The translations under genes and the position numbers were made by a program. A stretch of DNA of 64,000 nt, from positions 1 through 64,000 of the forward strand of contig NZ_QENY01000017.1 in the NCBI RefSeq assembly GCF_003096815.1, read 5' to 3'. The notes under the pieces were generated by a model that saw only the letters and a program-made list of their open reading frames with translations, searched no databases and had not been told where the DNA came from. Source of the stretch: Hallella colorans (GTDB lineage: Bacteria; Bacteroidota; Bacteroidia; Bacteroidales; Bacteroidaceae). Positions 27,619 through 36,201 of this stretch are shown here, one piece after another (the stretch's first letter is position 1; each line of letters opens with the position of its first letter).

Positions 27619-28188
27619 ATGGATAAACAACAATTAATATCAACTCTGCTCGCTGAAGTTGAGCGTAAAATAGGTAGGACACTTAGGACACCAACAGATT
27701 TCCAATACCTTTCATTACAAATAAGTAAAGAGGGTAAGGGCTATGAATCTTTAAGTATATCAACAATAAAGAGATTGTACAAATATATCAACTCAAGCCA
27801 TGAACCAAGCCAGCAGACTTTAACTATCTTAGCGCACTTTATTGGTTACAAAGACTGGGATACATTTAGAAAATTCCAATCAACACTTGCAAAACAAACA
27901 TCAGGCTTTCTATCAAATATAGATGATGTCTTGACCAAAACAAAGATAGGTGACACATTGTATATACAGTGGAATCCCAATCGCAAAATCAAAGTACAGA
28001 ATCAAGGATCGCGTAGAGTAATTGTTATTGCCTCAGAGAATAGCCAACTTATAGTAGGCGATAGTTTTAAGTTATCAGAAATAAAAAACGACAAACCACT
28101 ATTAGCAACTGACTTTATCAGAGATGGCATGTCAATGCCAGATTACATCATGGGCCGCAATGATGGTGTAAACGTTTACTTAGAATAA
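27619..28188 (+). CDS. Putative DNA-binding regulator divergent from the zinc-ribbon cluster
   Basis: The 189-residue protein has an N-terminal helical region (1-80) with SISTIKRLYKYI and TLTILAHFIGYKDWDTF. This layout is found at the start of many Bacteroidetes proteins with a helix-turn-helix-like element. The C-terminal part (100-189) is beta-rich and soluble, with YIQWNPNRKI and SQLIVGDSFKL. The frame opens at 27547, but the ATG at 27619 matches the near-adjacent promoter. It points away from the zinc-ribbon genes, so regulation of that cluster is an inference. Confidence 0.5.
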   Translation: MDKQQLISTLLAEVERKIGRTLRTPTDFQYLSLQISKEGKGYESLSISTIKRLYKYINSSHEPSQQTLTILAHFIGYKDWDTFRKFQSTLAKQTSGFLSNIDDVLTKTKIGDTLYIQWNPNRKIKVQNQGSRRVIVIASENSQLIVGDSFKLSEIKNDKPLLATDFIRDGMSMPDYIMGRNDGVNVYLE

Positions 28189-28368
28189 GTTACTCAGAAT
28201 ATTTCTGGTTTAATTTGATTCAAAATTCTACCAGACTCCTTAGTAATGTTACCCATTAGAATCCAATATTGGCGAACCCTCAATCAACAACATGATGCGC
28301 CGCTCACACCCGTGGAAGCATCCTTGAGGCTGACTTGGTTAGGCACATTCCATGACCATTGCCGTGCG

Positions 28369-30114
28369 CTATTTCACGAAGACCGTACCTTGCCATTGCA
28401 TGTCGACAAAGTCTTCGCCATAGGATAGGTACAGGTAAGTGATGACAAGCTGTGTCTGTTTGCCGGTGGCAGTCATGCAGAACTTACCTTTGCCATTTAC
28501 CTTTCGTTCAATCTCCGTCAAACTCATTTGGTAATGGTCTGTCAGTGTTTTCCCATTCAGTTGATATTTCATGGTCACAAGTAGTTTGTCGCCCTCAACT
28601 TTAACGTCTTTCCCCGGAGGATATTGATCGATGTTCTGAAAATAACGGTAACCCGGCGGAATGGGCAACAGGATTTTTTCTTCGTGTTCGTCGCTGATGA
28701 GCCTGTTTTCGGGTATGGATGTCGAAGAGCTACCTGCCATTGGCTGCCCGTACATCTTTTCTACTTGATAGTCGGTGAGGAGATACTCGGGGTTGATGAT
28801 GTCCTCAATGGCTTGTCTGCCGTATCTGCTGTTCAGGTAGTTCAGCTTACCCGCAAGGCTTTTCGCTTGTTGGTATCCTACCTGTTTCAATAATGTTGTA
28901 TACGTTTTACAGCTTATCGGAAACTTGGACATGTTGTGCTTGGCCAACAATTCGCGTACCTGTTTTTGCAAACGGTTGTGGGTATAACTTGATACGTTTA
29001 CCGGAAACACAGACACCAGCAACAGGATGGCGACAAAACTCCATGCCACCCACATCACCTTGCGCGACCGGCAGGCAATGAGACCTATGCAGACAGCGTA
29101 GCACCAAAGGTTGAACAACAGCAGGTACAGACGCTGTATCGTCACGCCATAGTCGGAGAAACGGCGGCCAATGCCTACCGACATCAGCACCAGTAACGGC
29201 AGTACGATGATGGGAAGATAGCGAACCGCCATACGGTCTACCGGCTTTACTTGGTCTTGCTGGTGAATAGGATAGAGCAAGAACAGAATGATGACGGTGA
29301 GTAACATGAGCACCGAAACCAATGTAGAAACCCATCCGTTGGGCAATTCCCAGATAACGAGTATCTTTCCGGCATAGAGATAAAGCGTAATGACGTAAGC
29401 TAAGTGTAGCGGAATGAGCAGGTGGTGGATGATGCCGTTGCCAAATTTGTGTTGCAGCCAGTTGTATTGATTGTATTTCTGTTCGCCTTTCGGCAACTGG
29501 AACATGAATAACAACGGAGCCACCAGCGTGAAACACACGATAGCCGTGTCGACATGGAGGGTTTCCTCTATGTCCATGTTAAACAGATACTTAAACGACT
29601 GTATCAGTAACAAGATACCCAAGAAGAGAACAAGGGACGTGAGAGCGGCGATGATGCCGCTTCCCATGAGCTTGATGAGGAAATTAATGGCTGGACGGTC
29701 GCTCGCTTGTTGCGCGAAAGGCAGTGTGAACCAGCCCACGAGCATCGCGCCTACGCATGTGCCGGCGGCGATGCTTTGCCCGATGGACAGTTCGTATTCA
29801 GTGGCCCAATAGATACACAGAGCCAGCCAAATGGCATGTATGGCACCTTGCCATCCCCATTTTTTGAGCCGCTGACACATGTTCTCCGTCCATAGGTGGA
29901 GTGTCAAAGACAAAACGGTGGCCGTGAGTGGATAGAACATGAGGAAGAATTCGAAGCCTTTCATCTCTCCGCCATTGCTCAAATCGTGATTGAGGTACAT
30001 CAGCGATAGGCATGAGGCAATGGTGAAAAACAGGGTTAGCGGAAATCTCCGCACAATGCTTTGCAAACCTTCTTTCCAGTGTTGGAATACGTCTTTAGAA
30101 ATGAAATGTGCCAT
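28369..30114 (-). CDS. DUF4153-family multi-pass membrane protein
   Basis: This 581-residue inner-membrane protein has about eleven hydrophobic helices in the first 390 residues and a C-terminal soluble domain (about 395-581). The segments FPLTLFFTIASCLSLMYL, KYNQYNWLQHKFGNGIIHHL and LLIPLHLAYVITLYLYAGKI are typical of DUF4153 proteins. The soluble part is rich in Tyr and ends VDMQWQGTVFVK. It has its own consensus promoter (30143-30174). Function is unknown. Confidence 0.8.
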   Translation of the reverse strand: MAHFISKDVFQHWKEGLQSIVRRFPLTLFFTIASCLSLMYLNHDLSNGGEMKGFEFFLMFYPLTATVLSLTLHLWTENMCQRLKKWGWQGAIHAIWLALCIYWATEYELSIGQSIAAGTCVGAMLVGWFTLPFAQQASDRPAINFLIKLMGSGIIAALTSLVLFLGILLLIQSFKYLFNMDIEETLHVDTAIVCFTLVAPLLFMFQLPKGEQKYNQYNWLQHKFGNGIIHHLLIPLHLAYVITLYLYAGKILVIWELPNGWVSTLVSVLMLLTVIILFLLYPIHQQDQVKPVDRMAVRYLPIIVLPLLVLMSVGIGRRFSDYGVTIQRLYLLLFNLWCYAVCIGLIACRSRKVMWVAWSFVAILLLVSVFPVNVSSYTHNRLQKQVRELLAKHNMSKFPISCKTYTTLLKQVGYQQAKSLAGKLNYLNSRYGRQAIEDIINPEYLLTDYQVEKMYGQPMAGSSSTSIPENRLISDEHEEKILLPIPPGYRYFQNIDQYPPGKDVKVEGDKLLVTMKYQLNGKTLTDHYQMSLTEIERKVNGKGKFCMTATGKQTQLVITYLYLSYGEDFVDMQWQGTVFVK

Positions 30115-30142
30115 TGCTCGTCTTGGGGTTTGATTAATATCG

Positions 30143-30174
30143 CAAATCTACTATAAAATATAGGTTACGCCAAA
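30143..30174 (-). promoter_or_regulatory. Consensus promoter of the DUF4153 gene
   Basis: TTTG (30171-30174), a 20-bp spacer and TAGATTTG (30143-30150) on the minus strand match the Bacteroidetes promoter at both elements. Confidence 0.7.
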
Positions 30175-30300
30175 TGTCTTTTGATAAAAATGATTAATTT
30201 TGTCATCCCAACGTTTTTCCCTTTTCCTCTCCGTCGCAGTCCCTGTGATGTTGATGGGCTGGAAAGGCACAACCAAAAGCTTATACAATTCAGAACTATT

Positions 30301-30763
30301 GCAAGAAGAAGTGAGCCTCGTTTTCTTGTGTCATGAAAAAATCACAAAAACAAGAGGGTCGACACATGCCCTGTTAGAAGCGGAATGATGAGACGACGGG
30401 CCATTTTTTGCGACCGCACCAATCATCACAGCATGCGCGCTTTGCGATTAAAGTCTATTGGCGCCGCGTTTGGACCGTAAAGGGGCGTCGTTTCGGACTT
30501 GATCGTCCAACGGGTAGGCACTAAACGCATGGCGAATAAGCACTAATGGCACTATTAATTCTTTCTTTTATCCACCCTTTTACATCGAAAAACTCATATT
30601 TATCTATAAAACAGCAATTTACTAAACATTGACAAAAATCGCATATTTGGGAGCTTTCACCCAACGAGTTGTAAATACGCAAAAATTAAAGGCATGTTTG
30701 TCAGCTATTTTCAACAGTTTATTTTCGCATCACAAAAACATGCATCACGATGTGGCGCACATC
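30301..30763 (+). repeat. Dispersed non-coding repeat, copy B
   Basis: This is a direct, gap-free match to 20778-21240 at about 92% identity (estimated by eye). The hairpin arms GCATGTTT (30692-30699) and AAACATGC (30736-30743) are conserved. A plus-strand frame at 30629-30898 begins inside the repeat but is absent from copy A, so it is not a gene. Confidence 0.9.
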
Positions 30764-31436
30764 AAAATGACAGGAAGATTGCCTCAAGATAGAGTTTACG
30801 AAGTCACGAGGGAGGTAATGCAAATAAAAAAAGCAAAAAAAAATAAAACGTTATACTTCAAAACATCCAAACAGATATTTTATGAACCTATTTCTTAAAT
30901 TTGCACTTGATGGTTGTTTAATGGTTGACAAAGACTATGCTCGCGGGAAGCAAGAACCAAGTTTTGGCAGCCTAAGAACTATTTTTTTGGAAAGCGCGAG
31001 CTAAAATTCGTCCATCCAAGAGCTAAAATTTGCCCTTATTCCTCTCTATTTCGCAAATTTTCAAAACACAAATTTCCTGTGATATTTCTTTACTCTTCAC
31101 TGCTGGCAAAAGGTAAGGTTTATGACCTGAAAGCTTTTTGCTAATATACCGAACGAGCAAATTTTCAAAACCCCCTCTTCCCTCTCGCCGCACTCAAAAG
31201 TAAATAATTTTTGGATTTTATTCAAAAAAAAGGAGAAAAGTATTGCTTATTTAGAGAAAAAAAATTACCTTTACATGAATAAAACTATAAACTATGAATC
31301 AAGGTAATGGCGACATAGACAAACAGCGTGTAAGCGTCTGTATTTTAAAGTAATCGCCACTTACATGCCTTTTTCGTCATCTGTGTGACCAAAATTTATA
31401 TTTTTCTATATGCTTAAATTATTAAATTACTAAATT
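30764..31436. other. Gene-free region before the outer-membrane trio
   Basis: It contains a good -7 box (TAAATTTG, 30896-30903) with no gene in the next 500 bases, a doubled GAGCTAAAATT motif (30998-31008 and 31020-31030, spacing 22), two GCAAATTTTCAAAAC copies (31053 and 31157) and poly-A rich sequence. A 19-codon frame at 31293 is too short to support. Confidence 0.4.
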
Positions 31437-31970
31437 ATGAAGAAGTTTTTATTATTCTCTCTGTTAATTCTTTCGACATACATGCCGGCAAATGCCCAGC
31501 TGAAAGTCGACTTCGGAACATTCTCTATTGGTGCCACGGCTAACCTCGGAGTTAGCAGCGACTACACAAATGCAGGCGTGGGACTGAGTATACAGAAATT
31601 TTTTGGCGATCAATTCAGGGCAAATGTCAACGGCAACTATTTCCTGCGTAACAACAGCCTGAGCATTATCGAGTTCGGAACCGACTTCCATTATGTCTTC
31701 CCTCTCACCAAGAAGCTGGGCGTTTATCCCATTGCCGGCATGGGGTATTCCATTTTGAATGTGAAAGGAAAATATCCCGACCTGTTGAAAATACCAGGAG
31801 CTGACCCAAGCGATGCCGATGAAACGGAAGGCAAAATATACTTAAATGCAGGTGCAGGCTGCGAATACTACATCAACGAGTCGTTGAAAGTCTTCGGCGA
31901 AGCGAAGTATCACTACGTTAGCGACTTCGGTCGCGCCCTCATCACTGCAGGCGTTGCCTATGTGTGGTGA
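31437..31970 (+). CDS. Outer-membrane beta-barrel protein
   Basis: A 177-residue barrel protein with signal peptide (MKKFLLFSLLILSTYMPANA, 1-20). The mature part alternates aromatic and small residues in about eight strands (FSIGATANLGV, FRANVNGNYFL, FGTDFHYVF, YPIAGMGYSI) and ends in a terminal aromatic strand, LITAGVAYVW, as needed for Bam-dependent insertion. Similar in size and order to OmpX/OmpW-like porins of Bacteroidetes. A 66-bp repeat follows its stop directly. Confidence 0.8.
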   Translation: MKKFLLFSLLILSTYMPANAQLKVDFGTFSIGATANLGVSSDYTNAGVGLSIQKFFGDQFRANVNGNYFLRNNSLSIIEFGTDFHYVFPLTKKLGVYPIAGMGYSILNVKGKYPDLLKIPGADPSDADETEGKIYLNAGAGCEYYINESLKVFGEAKYHYVSDFGRALITAGVAYVW

Positions 31971-31976
31971 TTTGGG

Positions 31977-32042
31977 TTAAACGAAAATAGGCTAAAAGGA
32001 TCCTACAAACATAGAAAATCCTAACGACTGATTTGGGATAAA
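31977..32042 (+). repeat. 66-bp repeat, unit 1
   Basis: This segment, from TTAAACGAAAATAGGCT to GATTTGGGATAAA, matches 33531-33596 with about nine differences and no gap. It lies between the first barrel gene and the lipoprotein gene. Confidence 0.8.
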
Positions 32043-32079
32043 ATGAAAGAATAAAAACAATATATAAACATTTGAAATT

Positions 32080-32721
32080 ATGAAAAAATCAACATTATTA
32101 TTGTTTGCCTTGGTTACCGTTTTCATGTTCTCCGGCTGCGAAATCTACAGTATTGTGAAGGACATCACCGACAAAGAGGAAGGACGCATTACCACCACCG
32201 ACGGCAAAGTACTCACTGGCAGGGTGGAGATGCCTAATGCCAACACTAAGAAACTCACCATCGTGACCGCCGACAAACAGAAGACGGTGCTTAATTGTGA
32301 GAACATCAAGGAGCTGGTAGTTTGGAAAAAGACCCACACAGACATAAAGCACGTTCTCCAGTATCTGCCATCCCACAAGTTAACAAATCCTAAAAAAGTG
32401 CGCAAACCACTATGGATGGCATTGCTTACGAGCGGTCCCTATCTCAAAATTTATGGCTGCAGCTTCAATTATTCCATTCCTTCGAACGGCGTACTGAAGA
32501 TAACAAGCGTAAAGGGAGGCGACATCATGTACTTTGCACTGAAGAAAGGCGAAACTGTTCCTTACGGAATTTTTAATACCGGCCATAGCAAACGTGATGC
32601 GAAAGAGCGTTTCCAAGAATACCTGAGCGACGACCCGGTGCTCTGCAAGAAGCTGAAAGACGCGGAGATAAATCCGCTCGAATACGAAACAATAGCCCAA
32701 GAGTATAATCCTAATCGGTAG
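32080..32721 (+). CDS. Lipoprotein between two outer-membrane barrel genes
   Basis: The 213-residue product has a lipoprotein signal with lipobox FSGC (Cys20). The N-terminal half (GRITTTDGKVLTGRVEMPN, KLTIVTADKQKTVLNCENIK) has an SH3-like strand pattern and the rest is unassigned. It is flanked at 31437 and 32749 by barrel proteins, all on the plus strand; 27 nt separate it from the next gene, so the last two are probably co-transcribed. Function is unknown. Confidence 0.68.
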   Translation: MKKSTLLLFALVTVFMFSGCEIYSIVKDITDKEEGRITTTDGKVLTGRVEMPNANTKKLTIVTADKQKTVLNCENIKELVVWKKTHTDIKHVLQYLPSHKLTNPKKVRKPLWMALLTSGPYLKIYGCSFNYSIPSNGVLKITSVKGGDIMYFALKKGETVPYGIFNTGHSKRDAKERFQEYLSDDPVLCKKLKDAEINPLEYETIAQEYNPNR

Positions 32722-32748
32722 GCACATGCCGCAGACCGAATTGATGTT

Positions 32749-33330
32749 ATGACTACTCACATATCATTAAGAAAGATAAGACTGTCGCTGCTGTTTGCGG
32801 CGGCAGTGTTTTTCAGCAGCGAACTGAAGGCTCAGATCATTCATATCGACCTGACCGGCGGAATGCAATATTTCCCATCGATGACGAAAAAGATAGGTTG
32901 GGACTACAATTTGGGCGGTCGTCTGATCCTCAATGATAAGTGGTTTCTCGGCACAATCATTCACGGCGGTTTCAGCAGAGGTCTCTACGACGGCTTCTAT
33001 GCCAGTGAACCGGCAAAGATACAGCACGATCGCTATGCAATTTTGTTTGGCATCGGTCCTGGATATGCGCACACTCTCTCCGACGGACTGCGTGCCACTG
33101 CTCAGCTGCTTGGCGGCTGGGGTTCCATAGAAACCATTGGCAACCCCAAACAGAAGGTGGTGGATGAAATAGAAGGGGACACTTTTAAGGGATTCTCTGC
33201 CGCCGCCGTGGTAGGCATTGAGAAGGAATTAAACGGTCCGACAGTAGGAGTTAATGTCACCACGCATTATATCGACGGCAAGATAATGCCCTCGCTGAAC
33301 TTGAAGATAGGCTTTGACTTCGTGCTCTGA
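32749..33330 (+). CDS. Outer-membrane beta-barrel protein
   Basis: This 193-residue protein has a signal peptide (cleavage near residue 29, SELKA) and a strand-rich barrel (IIHIDLTGGMQYF, WDYNLGGRLIL, YAILFGIGPGYAHTL, VGVNVTTHYIDG) ending in NLKIGFDFVL. Its membrane topology resembles the first barrel of the trio, but the sequences are clearly diverged. Probably co-transcribed with the lipoprotein gene upstream. Confidence 0.75.
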   Translation: MTTHISLRKIRLSLLFAAAVFFSSELKAQIIHIDLTGGMQYFPSMTKKIGWDYNLGGRLILNDKWFLGTIIHGGFSRGLYDGFYASEPAKIQHDRYAILFGIGPGYAHTLSDGLRATAQLLGGWGSIETIGNPKQKVVDEIEGDTFKGFSAAAVVGIEKELNGPTVGVNVTTHYIDGKIMPSLNLKIGFDFVL

Positions 33331-33530
33331 CGTGCTGAACGTAGGCTGTTAAAGGCAGACCGAAACGGAGGAACTATAAAGTCGGGACAGACAATAAACC
33401 CAAATCTGTCATTAGGACGCGAGATGTCCCTCTTTCTTTATTTGCACTATGCTATTCTTCATCTTTGCATCTTCTTTTGCCTCTTTTCCTCCAACTTCTT
33501 GGTTGTTTAGCCCGCTAAACGCCCTCGAAG

Positions 33531-33596
33531 TTAAATGAAAATAGACTAAAAGAATATTGCAAATATCGAAAATCCTAACGACTGATTTGGGATAAA
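33531..33596 (+). repeat. 66-bp repeat, unit 2
   Basis: Direct repeat of 31977-32042, at about 86% identity by eye. It lies downstream of the trio and just before a terminator. Confidence 0.8.
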
Positions 33597-33602
33597 TCGA
33601 GC

Positions 33603-33646
33603 AAGCCCATAGGAAACATGCTGCTCCTATGGGCTTTTCATTTTCT
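33603..33646 (+). terminator. Intrinsic terminator after the barrel/lipoprotein genes
   Basis: A perfect 12-bp stem (33603-33614 with 33625-33636, AAGCCCATAGGA and its complement) with a 10-nt loop is followed by TTCATTTTCT. Confidence 0.8.
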
Positions 33647-33658
33647 CTTAAAACAATA

Positions 33659-34242
33659 CTGTCCTAAAAAAAGTGTGTAAGATCCCATTAAAGTCTTATC
33701 TTTGTAATTATTAAAAAAAATAAAAGACAAAGGACCTTACACATTTACAAATTTTGGAAATATTTCCAAAGAGACTTAAAGAGAGTCTGGGTATTGCTCT
33801 CTGATGAGCAAAATTATTAATTCTCTGACATACCGGAATAGAGAACACCGTGTGCTCGACCTTTCCTTTTGCTCGACACCAGTTCTGTGTGGATCATTTC
33901 AAGCGGAATGCGCTCGTTGCAGTGAGTCATAAATACAAGCTACAGATGAGCCGAGAACTCAATGAACTCTTCGAAATGGAAGATTCTTCTTGCATATGTG
34001 CGCATGGTTACGATAAATTGACTATCTTTACCAAACGTTGGGGCAGTCGCTATCCGAGTATCAAACGCTTAAAGCATGAGCGCAACGCAGTCTACTTCAC
34101 TTATCTATTCTTAGTATAGGCGAATGATCTACACCACGAATTGGATAGAGCACTTGAACCGATGTTACAAGCGAGTGCTGGAGATAAGGAACTCTATGCC
34201 ATAAATGGTCTATTGACTTTTGAGGAAAATTGTTTTGGACAG
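33659..34242 (+). pseudogene. Deleted IS256-family insertion sequence with broken transposase
   Basis: The element is about 584 bp, far shorter than a full IS256-type element (about 1.3 kb). Imperfect ends share CTGTCC followed by A-rich sequence (33659 and, inverted, 34242). The interior encodes transposase fragments in broken frames: HQFCVDHFKRNALV and ELFEMEDS in the frame at 33850-34119, and a C-terminal IYTTNWIE-LNRCYKRVLEIRNSMP segment after an in-frame stop near 34118. These match the mutator-type transposase layout. The N-terminal catalytic part is missing. The element is immobile. Confidence 0.75.
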
Positions 34243-34261
34243 AAGTGATTTGATAAATAAA

Positions 34262-35395
34262 ATGAATAAAAGAATTTCTATCATCATTGTTTGCCTGTTT
34301 TTATCTGCGCATTTATTCGCGCAGAGGCTTTTTGTGCTGTGGGATAAAATAAATGACATTCCTGTAAGCAGGGCCAGTGTCTACACAATTTGCCAAGGGA
34401 AAGTGAAAAGCACATTCAGTGACCAACAGGGACGCGTGAGCTTGGATTTCACTTTTGACAGCCTTATAATATCACATATTAACTATCAGAAAGTATGCGT
34501 GAGGACACTACCTGACACGTTGTTTCTGCAGCAGATGACACGAACGCTCTCAGAGATCGTGGTGAATTTTGCAGGGGAGCCTGCTTGGATCAGGCCGATG
34601 CTGAAGAATTTTGTCAAGCAGAAAGCAGCAAAATATAGGAACGATGGAGTGCAAAAGTATTACTACGAGACACAGAATATCGGTAATGCGATGTTGTACC
34701 ATTTTGCGAGTAAAGGGCTGGTAAGAAAGAACGAATTATTTGAAATCCATCCCATGGAGAGCATCATAACTTTTAAGGATCAAACCGCAGGGTGTGATTA
34801 CAGCAATCTGAAAAATACGCTTTATCATGATTTTGTTTCTGATATGGACGAGAAATTCGTAAAAGAACATATATTTTATATAGATGAGCTGACAGAAGGA
34901 TTAGGGGATAATGTAGCGAAAATTCTATTCAAGTCAAAAAAAGAATGGAAAGATTCGGGCTTTTTATGTATAGACACGATAATGAATGTAATACTTAGAG
35001 CTAAAAGATCCATGGGATTGGAGTACAACATGAAGAACCGAACAAATGCCTTTGTACGATCAACAGTTAATGTTTTTTACGGACATAAGTACAAAGATTG
35101 GCAAATAGACATAGAGGTGGAGTATCAGCAGTTAGGAAATTCTTACTATCTAAGCAGTTGCCAATATGCCAATTACATATGGGAACAGTTTGACAGCAAA
35201 AAGAGGAAAGGAGAGAATGTTTACAGCGTGACATCCATTTATAAAGCAAAGCCGTATCAAGAAAAATCCATAGGCGAAAAGACGGCGTATCTTATACTAC
35301 CTAAGCCTTTTGCGATGAAGATCATTATGAGTAAAAAAGAAACAAAACAAGAGGAAAGTCTACAAAATATAAAGAAAGATTATCGTATCTATTGA
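34262..35395 (+). CDS. Secreted protein with carboxypeptidase-regulatory-like domain
   Basis: The 377-residue product has a signal peptide (MNKRISIIIVCLFLSAHLFA, 1-20). The first part (about 21-100) is a beta-sandwich like the CarboxypepD_reg domain found before TonB-dependent receptors (VLWDKINDIPVSRASVYTIC; TLSEIVVNF), followed by an unassigned domain of about 270 residues. A receptor barrel is absent, so this is a stand-alone form found in several Bacteroidetes. The frame extends to 34220, where it runs into the IS remnant; the ATG at 34262 starts the signal peptide. Confidence 0.65.
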   Translation: MNKRISIIIVCLFLSAHLFAQRLFVLWDKINDIPVSRASVYTICQGKVKSTFSDQQGRVSLDFTFDSLIISHINYQKVCVRTLPDTLFLQQMTRTLSEIVVNFAGEPAWIRPMLKNFVKQKAAKYRNDGVQKYYYETQNIGNAMLYHFASKGLVRKNELFEIHPMESIITFKDQTAGCDYSNLKNTLYHDFVSDMDEKFVKEHIFYIDELTEGLGDNVAKILFKSKKEWKDSGFLCIDTIMNVILRAKRSMGLEYNMKNRTNAFVRSTVNVFYGHKYKDWQIDIEVEYQQLGNSYYLSSCQYANYIWEQFDSKKRKGENVYSVTSIYKAKPYQEKSIGEKTAYLILPKPFAMKIIMSKKETKQEESLQNIKKDYRIY

Positions 35396-35436
35396 AATGC
35401 CGTAACCAAGCGATAACCTTTTACTAATGACTAAAA

Positions 35437-35468
35437 AAAATCTCCAACTCTTATGAGTTGGAGATTTT
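35437..35468. terminator. Terminator of the ribosomal superoperon
   Basis: A perfect 14-bp stem (35437-35450 with 35455-35468) with loop TTAT is followed on the minus strand by a run of T (complement of 35433-35440). It lies 82 nt past the rplQ stop and also faces the convergent gene at 34262. Confidence 0.88.
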
Positions 35469-35550
35469 ATATATGAGAGATTTTATAACTAATCTATCGT
35501 TATCTTATTTGTAAACAATGCCTATACCGGAAGCATCCTTATCCTGCGGA

Positions 35551-36150
35551 TTATTTCTCCTTGCTATCGGCAGTTTTTGCCGTTGGCTCTTCGGCATCCG
35601 AAGTAGTAGTTTGAGGCTTTTCCTCAGGTTTCGGAGTCTTGGTCTTAACAGGCTCTGTTTTATTTTCGATAGCAGCCGTGTCTACAACATTCTCGCTATC
35701 AGCAGACTTCTTGCTACGACGACTACGACGTGTCTTCTTCTCGGCCTTTGGTGTCTTGGCCATATTCTCGTCAAAATCGACAAGCTCGATGAAAGCCATC
35801 TCAGCGGCGTCACCCAAACGAGTGCCTAATTTGATAACACGAGTATAGCCTCCAGGACGATCCGCAACTTTTTCGGATACAGCTCCGAAGAGTTCCTTAA
35901 CAGCATACTTGTCTTGCAAATAGCGGAACACTACACGACGACTTGTTGTTGTATCGTTTTTGGAACGCGTAATCAATGGCTCTACATATTTTTTAAGAGC
36001 TTTAGCCTTAGCGAGGGTCGTAGTGATTCTTTTGTGCATGATCAAGCTGCATGCCATGTTAGAAAGCATGCTGGCTCGATGAGATGCAGTACGGCCCAGA
36101 TGATTAAATTTTTTGTTATGTCTCATTTTTTTGTTACTTGTTGAGGACAA
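35551..36150 (-). CDS. rplQ: Ribosomal protein bL17
   Basis: The first 115 residues form the L17 core: [20 protein letters not shown] starts at residue 9. Here the frame also offers [11 protein letters not shown]; the ATG at 36126 (MRHNKK) is the likelier start, the upstream codons being an extension. The tail from about residue 135 is Lys/Glu/Thr-rich and longer than in Proteobacteria, a Bacteroidetes trait. Last gene of the alpha operon, 51 nt after rpoA. Confidence 0.92.
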   Translation of the reverse strand: MSSTSNKKMRHNKKFNHLGRTASHRASMLSNMACSLIMHKRITTTLAKAKALKKYVEPLITRSKNDTTTSRRVVFRYLQDKYAVKELFGAVSEKVADRPGGYTRVIKLGTRLGDAAEMAFIELVDFDENMAKTPKAEKKTRRSRRSKKSADSENVVDTAAIENKTEPVKTKTPKPEEKPQTTTSDAEEPTAKTADSKEK

Positions 36151-36201
36151 TCATATCCGTATTCACAATGAAAGGTCACGCCTCATAAATGAAATACGAT
36201 T

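Noticed and set aside
30629-30898. A plus-strand frame within repeat copy B
   Set aside because: It is not preserved in copy A, as expected for a real gene.
20561-31436. CRISPR array or phage remnant as explanation of the repeats
   Set aside because: The copies are long, only two near-identical, and lack regular spacing, spacers, or integrase and structural genes.
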